A program made the position numbers and the translations under genes. This document shows positions 16,087 to 24,016 of a DNA stretch of 64,000 nt, piece by piece. The notes beneath the pieces were generated by a model, which saw nothing but the letters and a program-made list of their open reading frames with translations, did no database searches and was not told the origin of the DNA. How positions within the stretch are numbered: position 1 is the stretch's first letter; every line of letters begins with the position of its first letter. The stretch comes from Methylobacterium sp. WL1. Lineage in GTDB: Bacteria > Pseudomonadota > Alphaproteobacteria > Rhizobiales > Beijerinckiaceae. The DNA lies in the NCBI RefSeq assembly GCF_008000895.1, contig NZ_CP042823.1:4920501-4984500 (forward strand). The letters run 5' to 3'.

Positions 16087-16317
16087 TTATTGATCGATCG
16101 AGCCTGCCAATCGCTGAACTTCCTGCAGTGCCTCGATCACATCAGCGAGGCGAGCCAACGGTATCCTGATACCCTTTGGCGTCTCGCGCATTGGCCCGTG
16201 GCCGATGGTGGTGGCCATGCGCAGATCGCAACCAAGGGTGCCGCCCTTCTCTCGCAGGCTCACCCTGATGCTCTCGCGAGCGCTCTTCGGGATCTCGCCG
16301 ACAATCCGGTCCGGCAT
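16087..16317 (-). CDS. PC4/p15-like DNA-binding protein
   Basis: A 76-residue protein matching the bacterial transcriptional coactivator p15 (PC4) domain: VGEIPKSARESIRVSLREKG, GCDLRMATTIGHGPM, then TPKGIRIPLARLADVIEALQ. Members form dimers that bind single-stranded or melted DNA; bacterial examples have been linked to DNA repair. The domain fills the whole protein. Start ATG 16317 with GGAGGAG upstream. It is last in a four-gene minus-strand operon (17172 to 16087), 18 bases after the preceding stop at 16335. Confidence 0.8.
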   Translation of the reverse strand: MPDRIVGEIPKSARESIRVSLREKGGTLGCDLRMATTIGHGPMRETPKGIRIPLARLADVIEALQEVQRLAGSIDQ

Positions 16318-16334
16318 GGATGGGGCTCCTCCGG

Positions 16335-16658
16335 TTACGGCCGTGTCACCGCGGCATAGCTGGTCAGGACGTTCCGCCGGTCCTTGGCGGCCAGGGCGTC
16401 GATCTCGCTGAGCACATCGGACAGGCGGCCCATCGTGCGGTGCTGCTCGGCGGCCCGGATGGAGCCCTGAAGATTGAGACCGCGGGGGCCCAGCAACAGG
16501 TGGGCGATGGCTCGTAGGATGCGCAGACGAGCCACGCGCTCCCCTGGTTCGAGGTCGGGCGCGAACGGCCCCCAGCCATCGGCCGACCGGATCACCGGAC
16601 GCTCCATCCCGCTCTCTGGGAAATGATTCGACGGCGGATGGACGGCGACCGTCGTCAT
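16335..16658 (-). CDS. Hypothetical protein, third gene of the PC4 operon
   Basis: A 107-residue mostly helical protein (MERPVIRSADGWGPF... ERVARLRILRAIAHLLLGPR ... MGRLSDVLSEIDALAAKDRR). Two ATGs lie side by side (16661, 16658); AGGAG seven bases upstream favours 16658. Either overlaps the previous stop (16658-16660), giving ATGATGA coupling. No family recognised. Confidence 0.6.
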   Translation of the reverse strand: MTTVAVHPPSNHFPESGMERPVIRSADGWGPFAPDLEPGERVARLRILRAIAHLLLGPRGLNLQGSIRAAEQHRTMGRLSDVLSEIDALAAKDRRNVLTSYAAVTRP

Positions 16659-17014
16659 CATACGGCTCCTCCATGCTGGGCCTGTGCTAGGGCGGCATTG
16701 GCGAGGAAGGCGCACGAGACCGGGTCGGCCAGCGCGTGAGCCAAGGCACGCCTCTGGACATCGGTGAGGCCGCCCGGTGCGACCTCCATGTCATCCCGAT
16801 TGAGCAAGACGCCGTACCGGTGAGCGAGGGCTTGCACTTTCCTCAGCGATCGCTCGGCGCGAGACAGAGCAGCTTTTCGGCCTGCGCTTAAGTCCGGCCC
16901 ATAGGCGAGCGCGGCATCTCGTCTGGCTCCGTAGCGGACTGCGAGACTGCGCAAGAACGGCCCACGGTCGCCAGGTGGCATCCGTTCGATGTCGACGGCC
17001 TGTCTTGGCGTCAT
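16658..17014 (-). CDS. Hypothetical protein, second gene of the PC4 operon
   Basis: A 118-residue, Arg-rich helical protein (RSLAVRYGARRDAALAYGPD, AALSRAERSLRKVQALAHRY, DVQRRALAHALADPVSCAFL). Its ATG at 17014 overlaps the stop of the first gene by four bases (ATGA), and its stop overlaps the next start, so the three genes are translationally coupled. No homology is recognised. Confidence 0.6.
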   Translation of the reverse strand: MTPRQAVDIERMPPGDRGPFLRSLAVRYGARRDAALAYGPDLSAGRKAALSRAERSLRKVQALAHRYGVLLNRDDMEVAPGGLTDVQRRALAHALADPVSCAFLANAALAQAQHGGAV

Positions 17015-17172
17015 GCTGCCACCTGCCTATTCGCTAGCGCCGCAGCTGCAGCATCAATGTCGACGAAGGACCCGATGGGGATGCCCTCGAAATCGTAGGC
17101 GTACACACAGCGTGTCCCTCCGCGGACCACACTGCCGATCAACACCCCGTCGCTGAACAGTTGGAGACGCAT
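17011..17172 (-). CDS. 53-residue protein, first gene of the PC4 operon
   Basis: A short gene with ATG at 17172, AGGAG nine bases upstream, and an ATGA overlap with the next gene. The product begins MRLQLFSDGVLIGSVVRGGT, continues RCVYAYDFEGIPIGSFVDID and ends in an Ala-rich helix (AAAAALANRQVAA). A decayed second copy of its C-terminal part lies at 19009-19070 behind a copy of the same promoter, showing this leader gene and its control region were once duplicated. No family recognised. Confidence 0.65.
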   Translation of the reverse strand: MRLQLFSDGVLIGSVVRGGTRCVYAYDFEGIPIGSFVDIDAAAAALANRQVAA

Positions 17173-17175
17173 CTC

Positions 17176-17229
17176 GCATCGCTCCTATCGATATACATCG
17201 TATATCATATTGACATGGTCGATAGATAG
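17176..17229 (-). promoter_or_regulatory. Palindrome-containing control element A, upstream of the PC4 operon
   Basis: The 54 bases upstream of the 53-aa gene include its ribosome site and a perfect inverted repeat GATATAC-ATC-GTATATC (17190-17206). The element matches 19073-19126 at 45 of 54 positions with no gap, including both TCGATA-type ends (CTATCGATA and TCGATAGATAG). An operator for an AT-rich-site repressor plus an operon promoter is the likely role (inference). Confidence 0.6.
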
Positions 17230-17396
17230 CACACGGGATCGGTGGAGCGGGTTCCGCCAATTGATGCGGTGTCGGCTGTTGAAGCTTACGACTCTGGCCG
17301 AGTCGGGCATCCTCACGCAGAAGAGCTTTATCGCCTCCAGCCTCTCGCTTTGGTCCGATGGTTGCAAAGCTTGCGCATCCCACGCGGAGGCTGACG

Positions 17397-18968
17397 ATGA
17401 AGCGACGCACGTTCCTCGCCGCGGGCGCCTCCACCTTGGCAGCGCCGATCGTCGGTCGAGCCCAAGGTTCGCGGGTGCTCCGCATGGTGCCCCAAGCGAA
17501 CGTGACGTCGATCGACCCGATCTGGACGACTGCGATCGTGACGCGCAACCACGCCTACGTCGTCTACGATACGCTCTTCGGCCTCGATGCCGACCTGCAG
17601 CCCCAGCCCCAGATGGCGGCCGGCTACCGGGTCGAGCAGGATGGGCGGAAAGTGACGATCGCCCTCCGCGAGGGGCTGCGCTTTCATGACGGGACCCCCG
17701 TCCTCGCGCGCGATTGCGTCGCCAGCATCAGGCGCTGGGCCGCGCGGAACGGCTTCGGCCAGACCTTGATGGCCGCAACAGACGAGCTCAGCCACGACGG
17801 CGATACAACCATCGTGTTTCGGCTCAAGGCGCCGTTTCCGCTGTTGCCGAATGCTCTAGCGAGCGTCAGCCAACCCGCCTTCATTATGCCGGAGCGGATC
17901 GCGCAGACTGATCCGTTCAAGCAGATCACGGATGCCACCGGCTCCGGGCCGTTCCGCTGGAAGGCGGACGAGTTCAACTCGGGCAGTCTGATGGTCTACG
18001 AGCGGCACAGCGGATACGTGCCCGCCCCCGGTGCCCCGAGCCTGACCGCCGGCGGTAAAATCGCACACTTCGACCGGGTCGAGTGGCAGATCATCGCTGA
18101 CGGTGCCACCGCGGCGGCCGCGCTGCAGAACGGCGAGATCGACTGGTACGAGCAACCGCCGCCCGAGCTTCAGCAACTGCTCGCACGCAATCGGAACATC
18201 GTGGTCGAAGGCCTCGACCGCTTCACCAACCCAGCCATTCTGCGCATGAACCACCTGCAGCCCCCGTTCGACAATGTCGAGGTGCGCCGAGCGGTGCTGC
18301 CGGCCATCATGCAGAGCGACTTCATGGCAGCTGTGGCCGGTGATGATCCCGCCAACTATGACGACCGGTGTGGGATCTTCACGCCGGGAACGCCGATGGC
18401 GACGGATGCCGGCATGGAGGTGCTCACGGGGCCGCGTAGCGTCGAGAAGGCGCGGGCGGCGCTGAAAGCCGCGGGCTATAGCGGCGCGAAGGTTCGGCTA
18501 ATCGGTCCGACAGACATCCTGGCGCCCTCGGCGATCACCCAGGTGGCGGCCGATCTGCTGCCCCGTATCGGCTTCAATGTGGATCTGGCCCTGAGCGACT
18601 GGGGTACGGTCATCCAACGCCGCGTCTCACGCGAGCCCGTTGATAAGGGGGGCTGGTCCGTGCTGCTGACCACGTTCTCGTCTTTCGACAATGCTGATCC
18701 GGCCGCGCTTCAACCGCTCAGGGCCAACGGCGTTGGTGCTTGGTTCGGCTGGCCGTCGATTCCGAAACTGGAGGAACTTCGAACCGCTTGGTTTGCTGCT
18801 CCCGATGTAGATGCTCGGAAGGCAGTCTGTGCGGAAATGCAACGCGTTGCACTGGACGAGGTGGTCTATGTGCCAGTTGGTTCCTACCGATCGATGACCT
18901 CCTACAGACGCAATCTCACCGGCCGCGTTTTGGGGTTTCCAATATTGTGGAACCTTCGCAAAGACTAG
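17397..18968 (+). CDS. Family-5 ABC transporter substrate-binding protein, Tat-exported
   Basis: A 523-residue periplasmic solute-binding protein (SBP_bac_5, the peptide/nickel/oligosaccharide group). The leader KRRTFLAAGASTLAAPIVGR carries a twin-arginine motif, so export of a folded protein by Tat is expected. The family core follows: IDPIWTTAIVTRNHAYVVYD, DGRKVTIALREGLRFHDGTP, TGSGPFRW, and YRRNLTGRVLGFPILWNLR at the end. ATG 17397 is chosen for the ribosome site GCGGAGG and the Tat motif. No permease or ATPase gene is adjacent, so the transporter partners are elsewhere or lost. It lies between the two copies of the 54-bp control element. Confidence 0.92.
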   Translation: MKRRTFLAAGASTLAAPIVGRAQGSRVLRMVPQANVTSIDPIWTTAIVTRNHAYVVYDTLFGLDADLQPQPQMAAGYRVEQDGRKVTIALREGLRFHDGTPVLARDCVASIRRWAARNGFGQTLMAATDELSHDGDTTIVFRLKAPFPLLPNALASVSQPAFIMPERIAQTDPFKQITDATGSGPFRWKADEFNSGSLMVYERHSGYVPAPGAPSLTAGGKIAHFDRVEWQIIADGATAAAALQNGEIDWYEQPPPELQQLLARNRNIVVEGLDRFTNPAILRMNHLQPPFDNVEVRRAVLPAIMQSDFMAAVAGDDPANYDDRCGIFTPGTPMATDAGMEVLTGPRSVEKARAALKAAGYSGAKVRLIGPTDILAPSAITQVAADLLPRIGFNVDLALSDWGTVIQRRVSREPVDKGGWSVLLTTFSSFDNADPAALQPLRANGVGAWFGWPSIPKLEELRTAWFAAPDVDARKAVCAEMQRVALDEVVYVPVGSYRSMTSYRRNLTGRVLGFPILWNLRKD

Positions 18969-19008
18969 GGTGTGCCCTCAGCGACTTTTGAGATGCCGCG
19001 GAGGATCC

Positions 19009-19070
19009 GGCCGCTACCGTCAGGCGACGGATGAGCACGGCAGCGGCAGCGTCCAAGTCCGTGAAGGTTT
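19009..19070 (-). pseudogene. Decayed 3' fragment of a paralogue of the 53-aa gene
   Basis: On the minus strand this reads TFTDLDAAAAVLIRRLTVAA, aligning with SFVDIDAAAAALANRQVAA, the C-terminus of the gene at 17011-17172. The first 30 or so codons are missing: the fragment follows the ribosome site of element B almost directly, out of frame with any start, and has no stop at the homologous place. It is the remnant of a duplicated promoter-gene unit. Confidence 0.6.
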
Positions 19071-19072
19071 CT

Positions 19073-19126
19073 GCATCGCTCCTATCGATAGACGCCGTAT
19101 ATCACATCGACGATATCGATAGATAG
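19073..19126 (-). repeat. Control element B, second copy of the 54-bp element
   Basis: Matches 17176-17229 at 45/54 positions without gaps, keeping GCATCGCTCCTATCGATA at one end and TCGATAGATAG at the other. The central inverted repeat is only partly kept (GATAGAC-GCC-GTATATC), so repressor binding may be weaker. It now faces only the decayed fragment at 19009-19070. Confidence 0.65.
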
Positions 19127-19144
19127 GTTCCGCATGTGTAGACG

Positions 19145-19834
19145 TCACCAGGGCACAGTTTGCCCTGCGTAATCGAGGAACGTGCAGCCTCGCTGCCCAA
19201 GCTGGGCTTCCAGTACCTCCACCATTCCCTGCGCGCTGGTTTCGACATCCAGCGTCGCTCGCCGTCCGCCGAGATCAGTTTTCACCCAGCCAGGGTGCAT
19301 CAACACCACGCCCCAATCTGCTCCTGAGTGCTGGCCCATGAACGAGCGCGCGAGGGTGTTAAGCGCCGCCTTGCTCGCTCGATAGCTGCTCCAGCCGCCA
19401 CCACGGTTCAGGGAGACCGAGCCGAGCTTCGACGTCATCAGCACAATGAGCCCGCCAAGCCTGACACGCCGGTGAAACGTCTCGGCAAAGCGGATCGGGC
19501 TCAGGGCGTTCGTCTGGAAGATTGCCGTCGCGATCTCGCGGGGCAACAAAGCGGCTGGGGTGCCGGCTTGGGTAGCCACACCGGCGACCACGAACACGAG
19601 GTCGAAATCAGGCACCTCGGCGAGCGCTGTGCGAAGCCGTAGCACCGCTGCATCGTCGTCGATGTCGACGTCTTCCTCGATCCGCAGAGGACCGGTAGCG
19701 CTGAGCTCAGCGAGCGCCTCGGATGGACGCCGCACCGTCGCTGTGACGTCCCATCCGCATTCGAGGAACCGTCTGACGAGCCCGAGACCAAGCCCACGCG
19801 ACGCCCCGACGATCAACGCGCGGCGCTGGCTCAT
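19145..19834 (-). CDS. Short-chain dehydrogenase/reductase (SDR)
   Basis: A 229-residue classical SDR of unknown substrate. The nucleotide-binding motif is ALIVGASRGLGLGLVRRFLE at the N-terminus, followed by VFVVAGVA (NNAG position), and the catalytic SSYRASKAAL (Tyr-x3-Lys). It ends DYAGQTVPW, the 'G..ipW' ending of the small SDRs related to csgA-like proteins. Start ATG 19834 overlaps the upstream phosphoesterase stop by four bases, so the two form an operon. Confidence 0.9.
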   Translation of the reverse strand: MSQRRALIVGASRGLGLGLVRRFLECGWDVTATVRRPSEALAELSATGPLRIEEDVDIDDDAAVLRLRTALAEVPDFDLVFVVAGVATQAGTPAALLPREIATAIFQTNALSPIRFAETFHRRVRLGGLIVLMTSKLGSVSLNRGGGWSSYRASKAALNTLARSFMGQHSGADWGVVLMHPGWVKTDLGGRRATLDVETSAQGMVEVLEAQLGQRGCTFLDYAGQTVPW

Positions 19835-20907
19835 GAGACCAAGGCCTCAGGGCCGAAGCCCAGGCCTGACGCAAATCGATTCCAGGTCTCCACCCGGACT
19901 TGGCCGCCGGTGGCGCGGCGATGCCCCTGAGCGAACTGATCATCAGCACCGAGCTCAGGTGCACGCTCTTGCAGGAATGAGATCAGGTCCGGGACGGTGG
20001 CGCTGCGCGTGGCGAAATGGACGTAACCAGATCGGAAGCCTGCGTTTGCGCCGATCACCACCTGCCGGCGCAGGCGGTGGGTCCAGGACTGTGCGACGAG
20101 CGGATGGATCTGGCAGGGCGAGTCGGCTCGGATCAACGCCACCGGCCCGGCGAAAAGCGGTGGTACCGCACGGGCAGCATCAAGCGCGGCCTTCACCTCG
20201 GCTCGGGCGGCATGCAGAGCCTCAGCGTCCGGATCTGCGGCGGACAAAATGTCGGCGGGCCCGGCAGCCCGCAGGAGCAACCGCAAGGCGGGACCGGCAT
20301 CGCCGGAGGCTGAGCGTCGGGGTGCGTTGACGAAGCTCACCACCTCTCGCAGGGCCTTGGCCGTGTGCGCCTTCTTGATAGGCGCCATCACATCGGGGAA
20401 ATCGGCACTCGCTCCCCGTTCCCCGAGATCGCCGACGAGCCCAATCCCGGCCAGCCAAGCCAAATCGTCCGCCTCCCCAAGTGAGGACGCGCAGGAATAG
20501 GCCAACAGGCTTGAGGTCGGGATCGGCGCATCCGCATGACCGCTGATCACCGCGGCCTCAGCTTCGCCGGGCATTGAGCGGGGCACGTGGTGATCCACCA
20601 GGATCGTGGGCACGCTGGGCAGGATGGCGCCGGCCTGCACGCCGAGATCGGTCACCACGATGCCACCAGGGGCGAGCGGTGCGAGCTCATCGTGGATCGC
20701 CGTCGACCAAGCAGACTCTCCACGACCGATCACTCGGACATGGGTGGGGCCGCGGCCAGCCCTTTCAAAAGCTCTCACCAGGATGGCGCCCGCGGACAAG
20801 CCATCGGCATCGTCATGGCAGAGGATCGCCGGAGCTCCCGATCCGAAACTCGAGACGGCCTTGGCGAAGGTTGCCCCGTGGGCGGCAAGATCGGCCATGG
20901 CCGTCAT
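19831..20907 (-). CDS. DHH-family phosphoesterase (RecJ-like)
   Basis: A 358-residue phosphoesterase. The N-terminal DHH motifs are visible: ILCHDDADGLSAGAIL (motif I), VVTDLGV (II), ILVDHHVP (III, the DHH signature) and LAWLAGIGLVGDLGERG (IV). The C-terminal DHHA1-like domain carries GHRRATGGQVRVETW, the GGGH-type region. Such enzymes use Mn/Mg to hydrolyse oligonucleotides, nanoRNA or cyclic dinucleotides; the substrate cannot be told from sequence. It is shorter than RecJ (about 560 residues), closer to RecJ-like/NrnA size. Coupled to the SDR gene downstream. Confidence 0.85.
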   Translation of the reverse strand: MTAMADLAAHGATFAKAVSSFGSGAPAILCHDDADGLSAGAILVRAFERAGRGPTHVRVIGRGESAWSTAIHDELAPLAPGGIVVTDLGVQAGAILPSVPTILVDHHVPRSMPGEAEAAVISGHADAPIPTSSLLAYSCASSLGEADDLAWLAGIGLVGDLGERGASADFPDVMAPIKKAHTAKALREVVSFVNAPRRSASGDAGPALRLLLRAAGPADILSAADPDAEALHAARAEVKAALDAARAVPPLFAGPVALIRADSPCQIHPLVAQSWTHRLRRQVVIGANAGFRSGYVHFATRSATVPDLISFLQERAPELGADDQFAQGHRRATGGQVRVETWNRFASGLGFGPEALVS

Positions 20908-20923
20908 CTCCTGGATAGCTGCC

Positions 20924-21226
20924 TCAGGCTTCTTCCGCCTTGCGCCGCCCGCGGCCGTGCTGCTCCTTCGTCATCGCCGCATCCTCAGCCGCCGCCAGCT
21001 TCTCGGCCTTGCCGGCGGTGGCGGACGAAGTGCCGGCCTCCGGGGAGTTGTCGGTAGCCGCGGTGGAAGCCGCCTGCTTCGGATGCCCTTTGCTATTGGT
21101 CGGCGATTCAGCCTTGCCGCCCTCGGTCACCTCGGAATGACCGGCCCCGGCCTCTGCACTTCCGGCCGCCTGCACTTCTTCGGCCTTATGCGCCTTGGCC
21201 GACTGGTTGTGGCTGTTCTCGGACAT
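20924..21226 (-). CDS. Low-complexity Ala/Lys/Glu-rich protein
   Basis: A 100-residue hydrophilic, predicted disordered protein (MSENSHNQSAKAHKAEEVQA, later GKAEKLAAAEDAAMTKEQHG and ending RGRRKAEEA). It lacks any membrane or catalytic feature; composition resembles stress-related hydrophilins. It lies 16 bases upstream of the DHH gene on the same strand and may head that operon. Confidence 0.55.
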   Translation of the reverse strand: MSENSHNQSAKAHKAEEVQAAGSAEAGAGHSEVTEGGKAESPTNSKGHPKQAASTAATDNSPEAGTSSATAGKAEKLAAAEDAAMTKEQHGRGRRKAEEA

Positions 21227-21298
21227 GCGGTTTTCCTCAGGGTGGCACCGGGCAACCGCGTCAGGAGGGCAGAGTTGCCGAATCGCTTGACGCAGGCG

Positions 21299-21574
21299 TC
21301 AGCCTCCAGGCGAACGAGTGATCGGACGGCGGATGTCGTCGGAAGCTGAATCCAGCTCGGCCGCCTCAATGGCCGATCGGATCGCCGCCATCATCGCATC
21401 GGCGCCAGCCACCGTGAGTTCAATCCGATCAGTAGCCTTCGATGACTCACCGGCGCCTGCCCGGAGGCGGAGGCGGACCTGAGGCCTGCCATTCACCATC
21501 ATGGTGCTGACGATTGCGCGGTGATCACGCTCACCTGCAATTCCTACCTTTCGGGTGATGCGAACGCCGCTCAT
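21299..21574 (-). CDS. Hypothetical small protein
   Basis: A 91-residue protein, ATG 21574 with GGAGG eight bases upstream. The beta-strand-rich N-terminus (GVRITRKVGIAGERDHRAIV, VNGRPQVRLRLRAG) is followed by a helix (GADAMMAAIRSAIEAAEL). No family recognised. Confidence 0.5.
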   Translation of the reverse strand: MSGVRITRKVGIAGERDHRAIVSTMMVNGRPQVRLRLRAGAGESSKATDRIELTVAGADAMMAAIRSAIEAAELDSASDDIRRPITRSPGG

Positions 21575-21637
21575 CTGTCCGACCTCCATGATGCGATATG
21601 GCGGCCGCCCAAACCGAACCGGCATGGGCGATTTGAT

Positions 21638-21853
21638 TCAGGATCCACGAACAGCGCAGATTGCTCGGCCGAGACGGCATTCAGCGCGCTCCAGATGGGC
21701 GATCTCCGCGTCCCTATCGGCACGGGCCTCCGCATGACCGGCAGCGCGGCGGTCCCAGCGAGTGAGCACCTCCAGCCACCAGGGCCATAGGCGACGCCGA
21801 GCCCACAGCATGGGCAGCGCGACGGTGAGCAGGATTGAGAGTCGCCACATCAT
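21638..21853 (-). CDS. Small membrane-anchored protein
   Basis: A 71-residue product starting MMWRLSILLTVALPMLWARR, one membrane helix, then an Arg/Ala/Glu-rich helix (HAEARADRDAEIAHLERAEC). Its start ATGATG overlaps the stop of the preceding frame (21850-21852), which supports coupled translation. Function unknown. Confidence 0.5.
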   Translation of the reverse strand: MMWRLSILLTVALPMLWARRRLWPWWLEVLTRWDRRAAGHAEARADRDAEIAHLERAECRLGRAICAVRGS

Positions 21854-22044
21854 CGGCGTCCCTTCATCGGCCAAAGACCAATCAGATGAGCATCCCGCTG
21901 CGTTGGTCGCGCTGATGGATAAGATATCGGCCGCTCGAACATGCCGGTCGGCGGAATGGCGGCGCCAATCAGAACCGTTCGACGTCTTTTCGGCGCATCA
22001 TCTCCGGATTGTGCAGGCTCTGTGGTACAGGCTGATTCAGTCAT
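21850..22044 (-). CDS. Small basic protein at the IS3 junction, possibly 5'-truncated
   Basis: A 64-residue frame (MTESACTTEPAQSGDDAPKR, then RTVLIGAAIPPTGMFERPIS, ending GLWPMKGRR). The apparent ATG at 22044 lies two bases from the end of the IS3 copy at 22046, so the natural promoter, and perhaps the true start, have been replaced by IS sequence. The stop overlaps the start of the next gene. No family recognised. Confidence 0.45.
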   Translation of the reverse strand: MTESACTTEPAQSGDDAPKRRRTVLIGAAIPPTGMFERPISYPSARPTQRDAHLIGLWPMKGRR

Positions 22045-22079
22045 CTGGCCTGCCCCCATTCGGTGGCCCAGGTTCGAAG

Positions 22080-22974
22080 TTAGTGCATCGTCGGTCGCGT
22101 GACGATGGCGGGGTGAGCGAGCGGCCCTGAGCCGCTCGGTTCGGTTGGCCAGATGACGACCTCGGGCGCAGGTGGCTGGTAGCCGAGTGAGGAGTGTGGC
22201 CGGATGCTGTTGTAGTGCCTCCGCCATTGCTCGATCACGACGCTGGCCTCTTTGAGGGTGTAGAACACCTCGCCGTTGAGAAGTTCATCCCGCAGCTTCG
22301 CGTTGAAGCTCTCGCAATAGCCGTTCTCCCACGGACTGCCCGGCTCGATGTAGGCGGTCGCTGATCCAACCGCCGCGATCCAGTCCTGAACGGCCTTGGC
22401 GATGAACTCCGGCCCGTTGTCCGAGCGGATATGCCCTGGCACCCCGCGCAGGCTGAACAGGTCCGAGAGTACATCGATCACGTCCAATGCCTTCAGCTTA
22501 CGAGATACGCGGATGGCCAGGCACTCGCGTGTGAACTCGTCGATGACGTTCAGCATCCGGTACTTGCGTCCATTGTGCGTGCGGTGCTCGACGAAGTCGT
22601 AGGACCAGACGTGGTCGGGACGCTCGGGCCGTAAGCGAAGGCAGGAGCCGTCGTTGAGCCAGAGGCGCGACCGCTTCGGCTGGCGAGCGGGAACCTTGAG
22701 GCCCTCGCGGCGCCAGATCCGTTCGACCCGCTTCACGTTCACCGTCCAGCCATCGCGCCGGAGCATCGCGGTGATCCGACGGTAGCCGTAGCGCCCATAC
22801 TGCAGAGCCAGGGCGACGATAGCAGCCGTCAAAGCAGCCTCGTCCTCGACCATCACGGCGACTTTGCGCTGCGTCGAACGATGCTGACAGGACACGGCAA
22901 GCGAAGCGTTCGGACACACCGTGCTCGGCAACGACGTAGTCGACACAAGCCCGGCGGCGAGCCGGGCTCAGAAG
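22080..22974 (-). pseudogene. IS3 orfB (DDE integrase), frameshifted by a 2-base deletion
   Basis: Normal IS407-group OrfB sequence (GRYGYRRITAMLRRDGWTVN, HVWSYDFVEHRTHNG, IRSDNGPEFIAKAVQDWIAA, SPWENGYCESFNAKLRDELL) with the DDE catalytic residues present. A deletion of two bases near 22888 throws the N-terminal part (VSERFACRVL) out of frame with the catalytic core, so the OrfAB fusion cannot be made. An internal start could still give a shortened OrfB. Confidence 0.85.
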
Positions 22975-23246
22975 TTTCCCGAAGCTGCCTCCTTCAAAAT
23001 GAGCTTCTCCAGCGTCAGGTCCGAGATCGCCCGACGCAGACGCAGGTTCTCCGTCTCCAAGGACTTCAGCCGCTTGACCTGATCACCCTTCAGACCGCCG
23101 TACTCGGAACGCCAACGGTAATACGTAACCTCGGTCACCTCGATCGACCGGATTGCTTCAGCAACCTTGCGACCCTGCGAGACCAGGACATCGACCTGCC
23201 GCAGCTTAGCGACGATCTCTTCAGCCGTATGCTTCTTCCGTCCCAT
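22968..23246 (-). CDS. IS3 orfA (HTH protein), copy 1
   Basis: A 92-residue OrfA starting MGRKKHTAEEIVAKLRQVDV with GGAGG upstream. It has the Tnp_8-type HTH (VTEVTYYRWRSEYGG) and a leucine zipper (KRLKSLETENLRLRRAISDL). Identical in protein sequence to copy 2. It binds the IS ends. Confidence 0.9.
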   Translation of the reverse strand: MGRKKHTAEEIVAKLRQVDVLVSQGRKVAEAIRSIEVTEVTYYRWRSEYGGLKGDQVKRLKSLETENLRLRRAISDLTLEKLILKEAASGNF

Positions 23247-23296
23247 AAAAACATCCTCCAAATGGCCCAAAGCCATACATCAGGGAGGACCACTTT

Positions 23297-23884
23297 TCAG
23301 GGGGCAGGCCAGTAGGCGGCGACCTCCGCCAGGCGTCCGGCCGCGACGAAGTCGGCGACGCGGCCACCGTCGATGCTCTCCGGCTTGCCCGGCAGGTTGA
23401 GGGCGCGACACAGGACGTCGAGACCTACCTTAGCGCGGGCGTCGAAATTGCCGAGAAGATCGCAAAGATCGAGAGCAGATTCGTCGTAGCGGCGGTAATA
23501 TGGGCGGCAGGTCAGGCCCGGTGCGGCGACGCCGTTGATCATCGCGCGGTAGCGCAACGTCGGCAGGTCAAAGCCGTGGCCGTTGAAGGACACGAGCTGC
23601 GGCCGCAGCTGATCGAGCTTGGCCGCGAAGTCGGCGATGAGCCTGCCCTCTGATCGTTCGCCGACATGCGGAGCGCCCAGTGCCCGCACCCGGTAGGCGC
23701 CATCCTCGCGAGTGGCGATCAGCGCGCCGATGCAAACGATGGAATGATAGATCAGCTTCGGGAAGCCGGTGCCGAGCTTGTCGCGAGCCGCGTCCGCGTC
23801 CCCGCGATCGAGGCCGTGCACCCGCGCGACAGCGGCGAGATCGGGCGCCGTTTCCAAATCGAACACCACGACGGTTGTAGACAT
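23297..23884 (-). pseudogene. 3'-5' exonuclease (PolB-like DEDD fold), C-terminus lost to IS3
   Basis: The N-terminal 191 residues of a predicted DnaQ-like 3'-5' exonuclease related to family-B polymerase exonucleases: VVVFDLETAPD (ExoI, D and E), LVSFNGHGFDLPTLRYRAM (ExoII) and DLCDLLGNFDARAKVGLDVL. The frame ends AEVAAYWPAP and stops at 23297; the last codons are IS sequence. The ExoIII part (usually 'Y...D...T...' after AEVAAY) is missing, so the third metal ligand is absent and the protein should be inactive. Start ATG 23884 with AAGGAG upstream. Confidence 0.85.
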
Positions 23885-24016
23885 GAACATCTCCTTCATT
23901 GGCCATGGATCGCGATGCTATGAGATGCGCGCCGGACGGAATTGGATGATCGTGATGGCTCGCCGGCGACCGTGCAGCACGGGAGCGGCAGAACGGTCGG
24001 GCTGGCGAGGAAAGGC

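Larger units (their letters stand above)
22046..23311 (-). mobile_element. IS3-family (IS407-like) insertion sequence, copy 1, inactivated
   Basis: A 1266-bp element, inverted relative to copy 2 at 29561. Ends share the terminal inverted repeat TGGCCTGCCCCC (12 exact bases, then imperfect). It carries orfA (22968-23246) and orfB. Compared with copy 2 it lacks two bases near 22888, which breaks orfB after CRVL; the 2-bp length difference matches. Flanks ATC (left) and GTA (right) are not a target duplication, and the right end truncates the exonuclease gene, implying a deletion or rearrangement next to the insertion. Confidence 0.9.
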
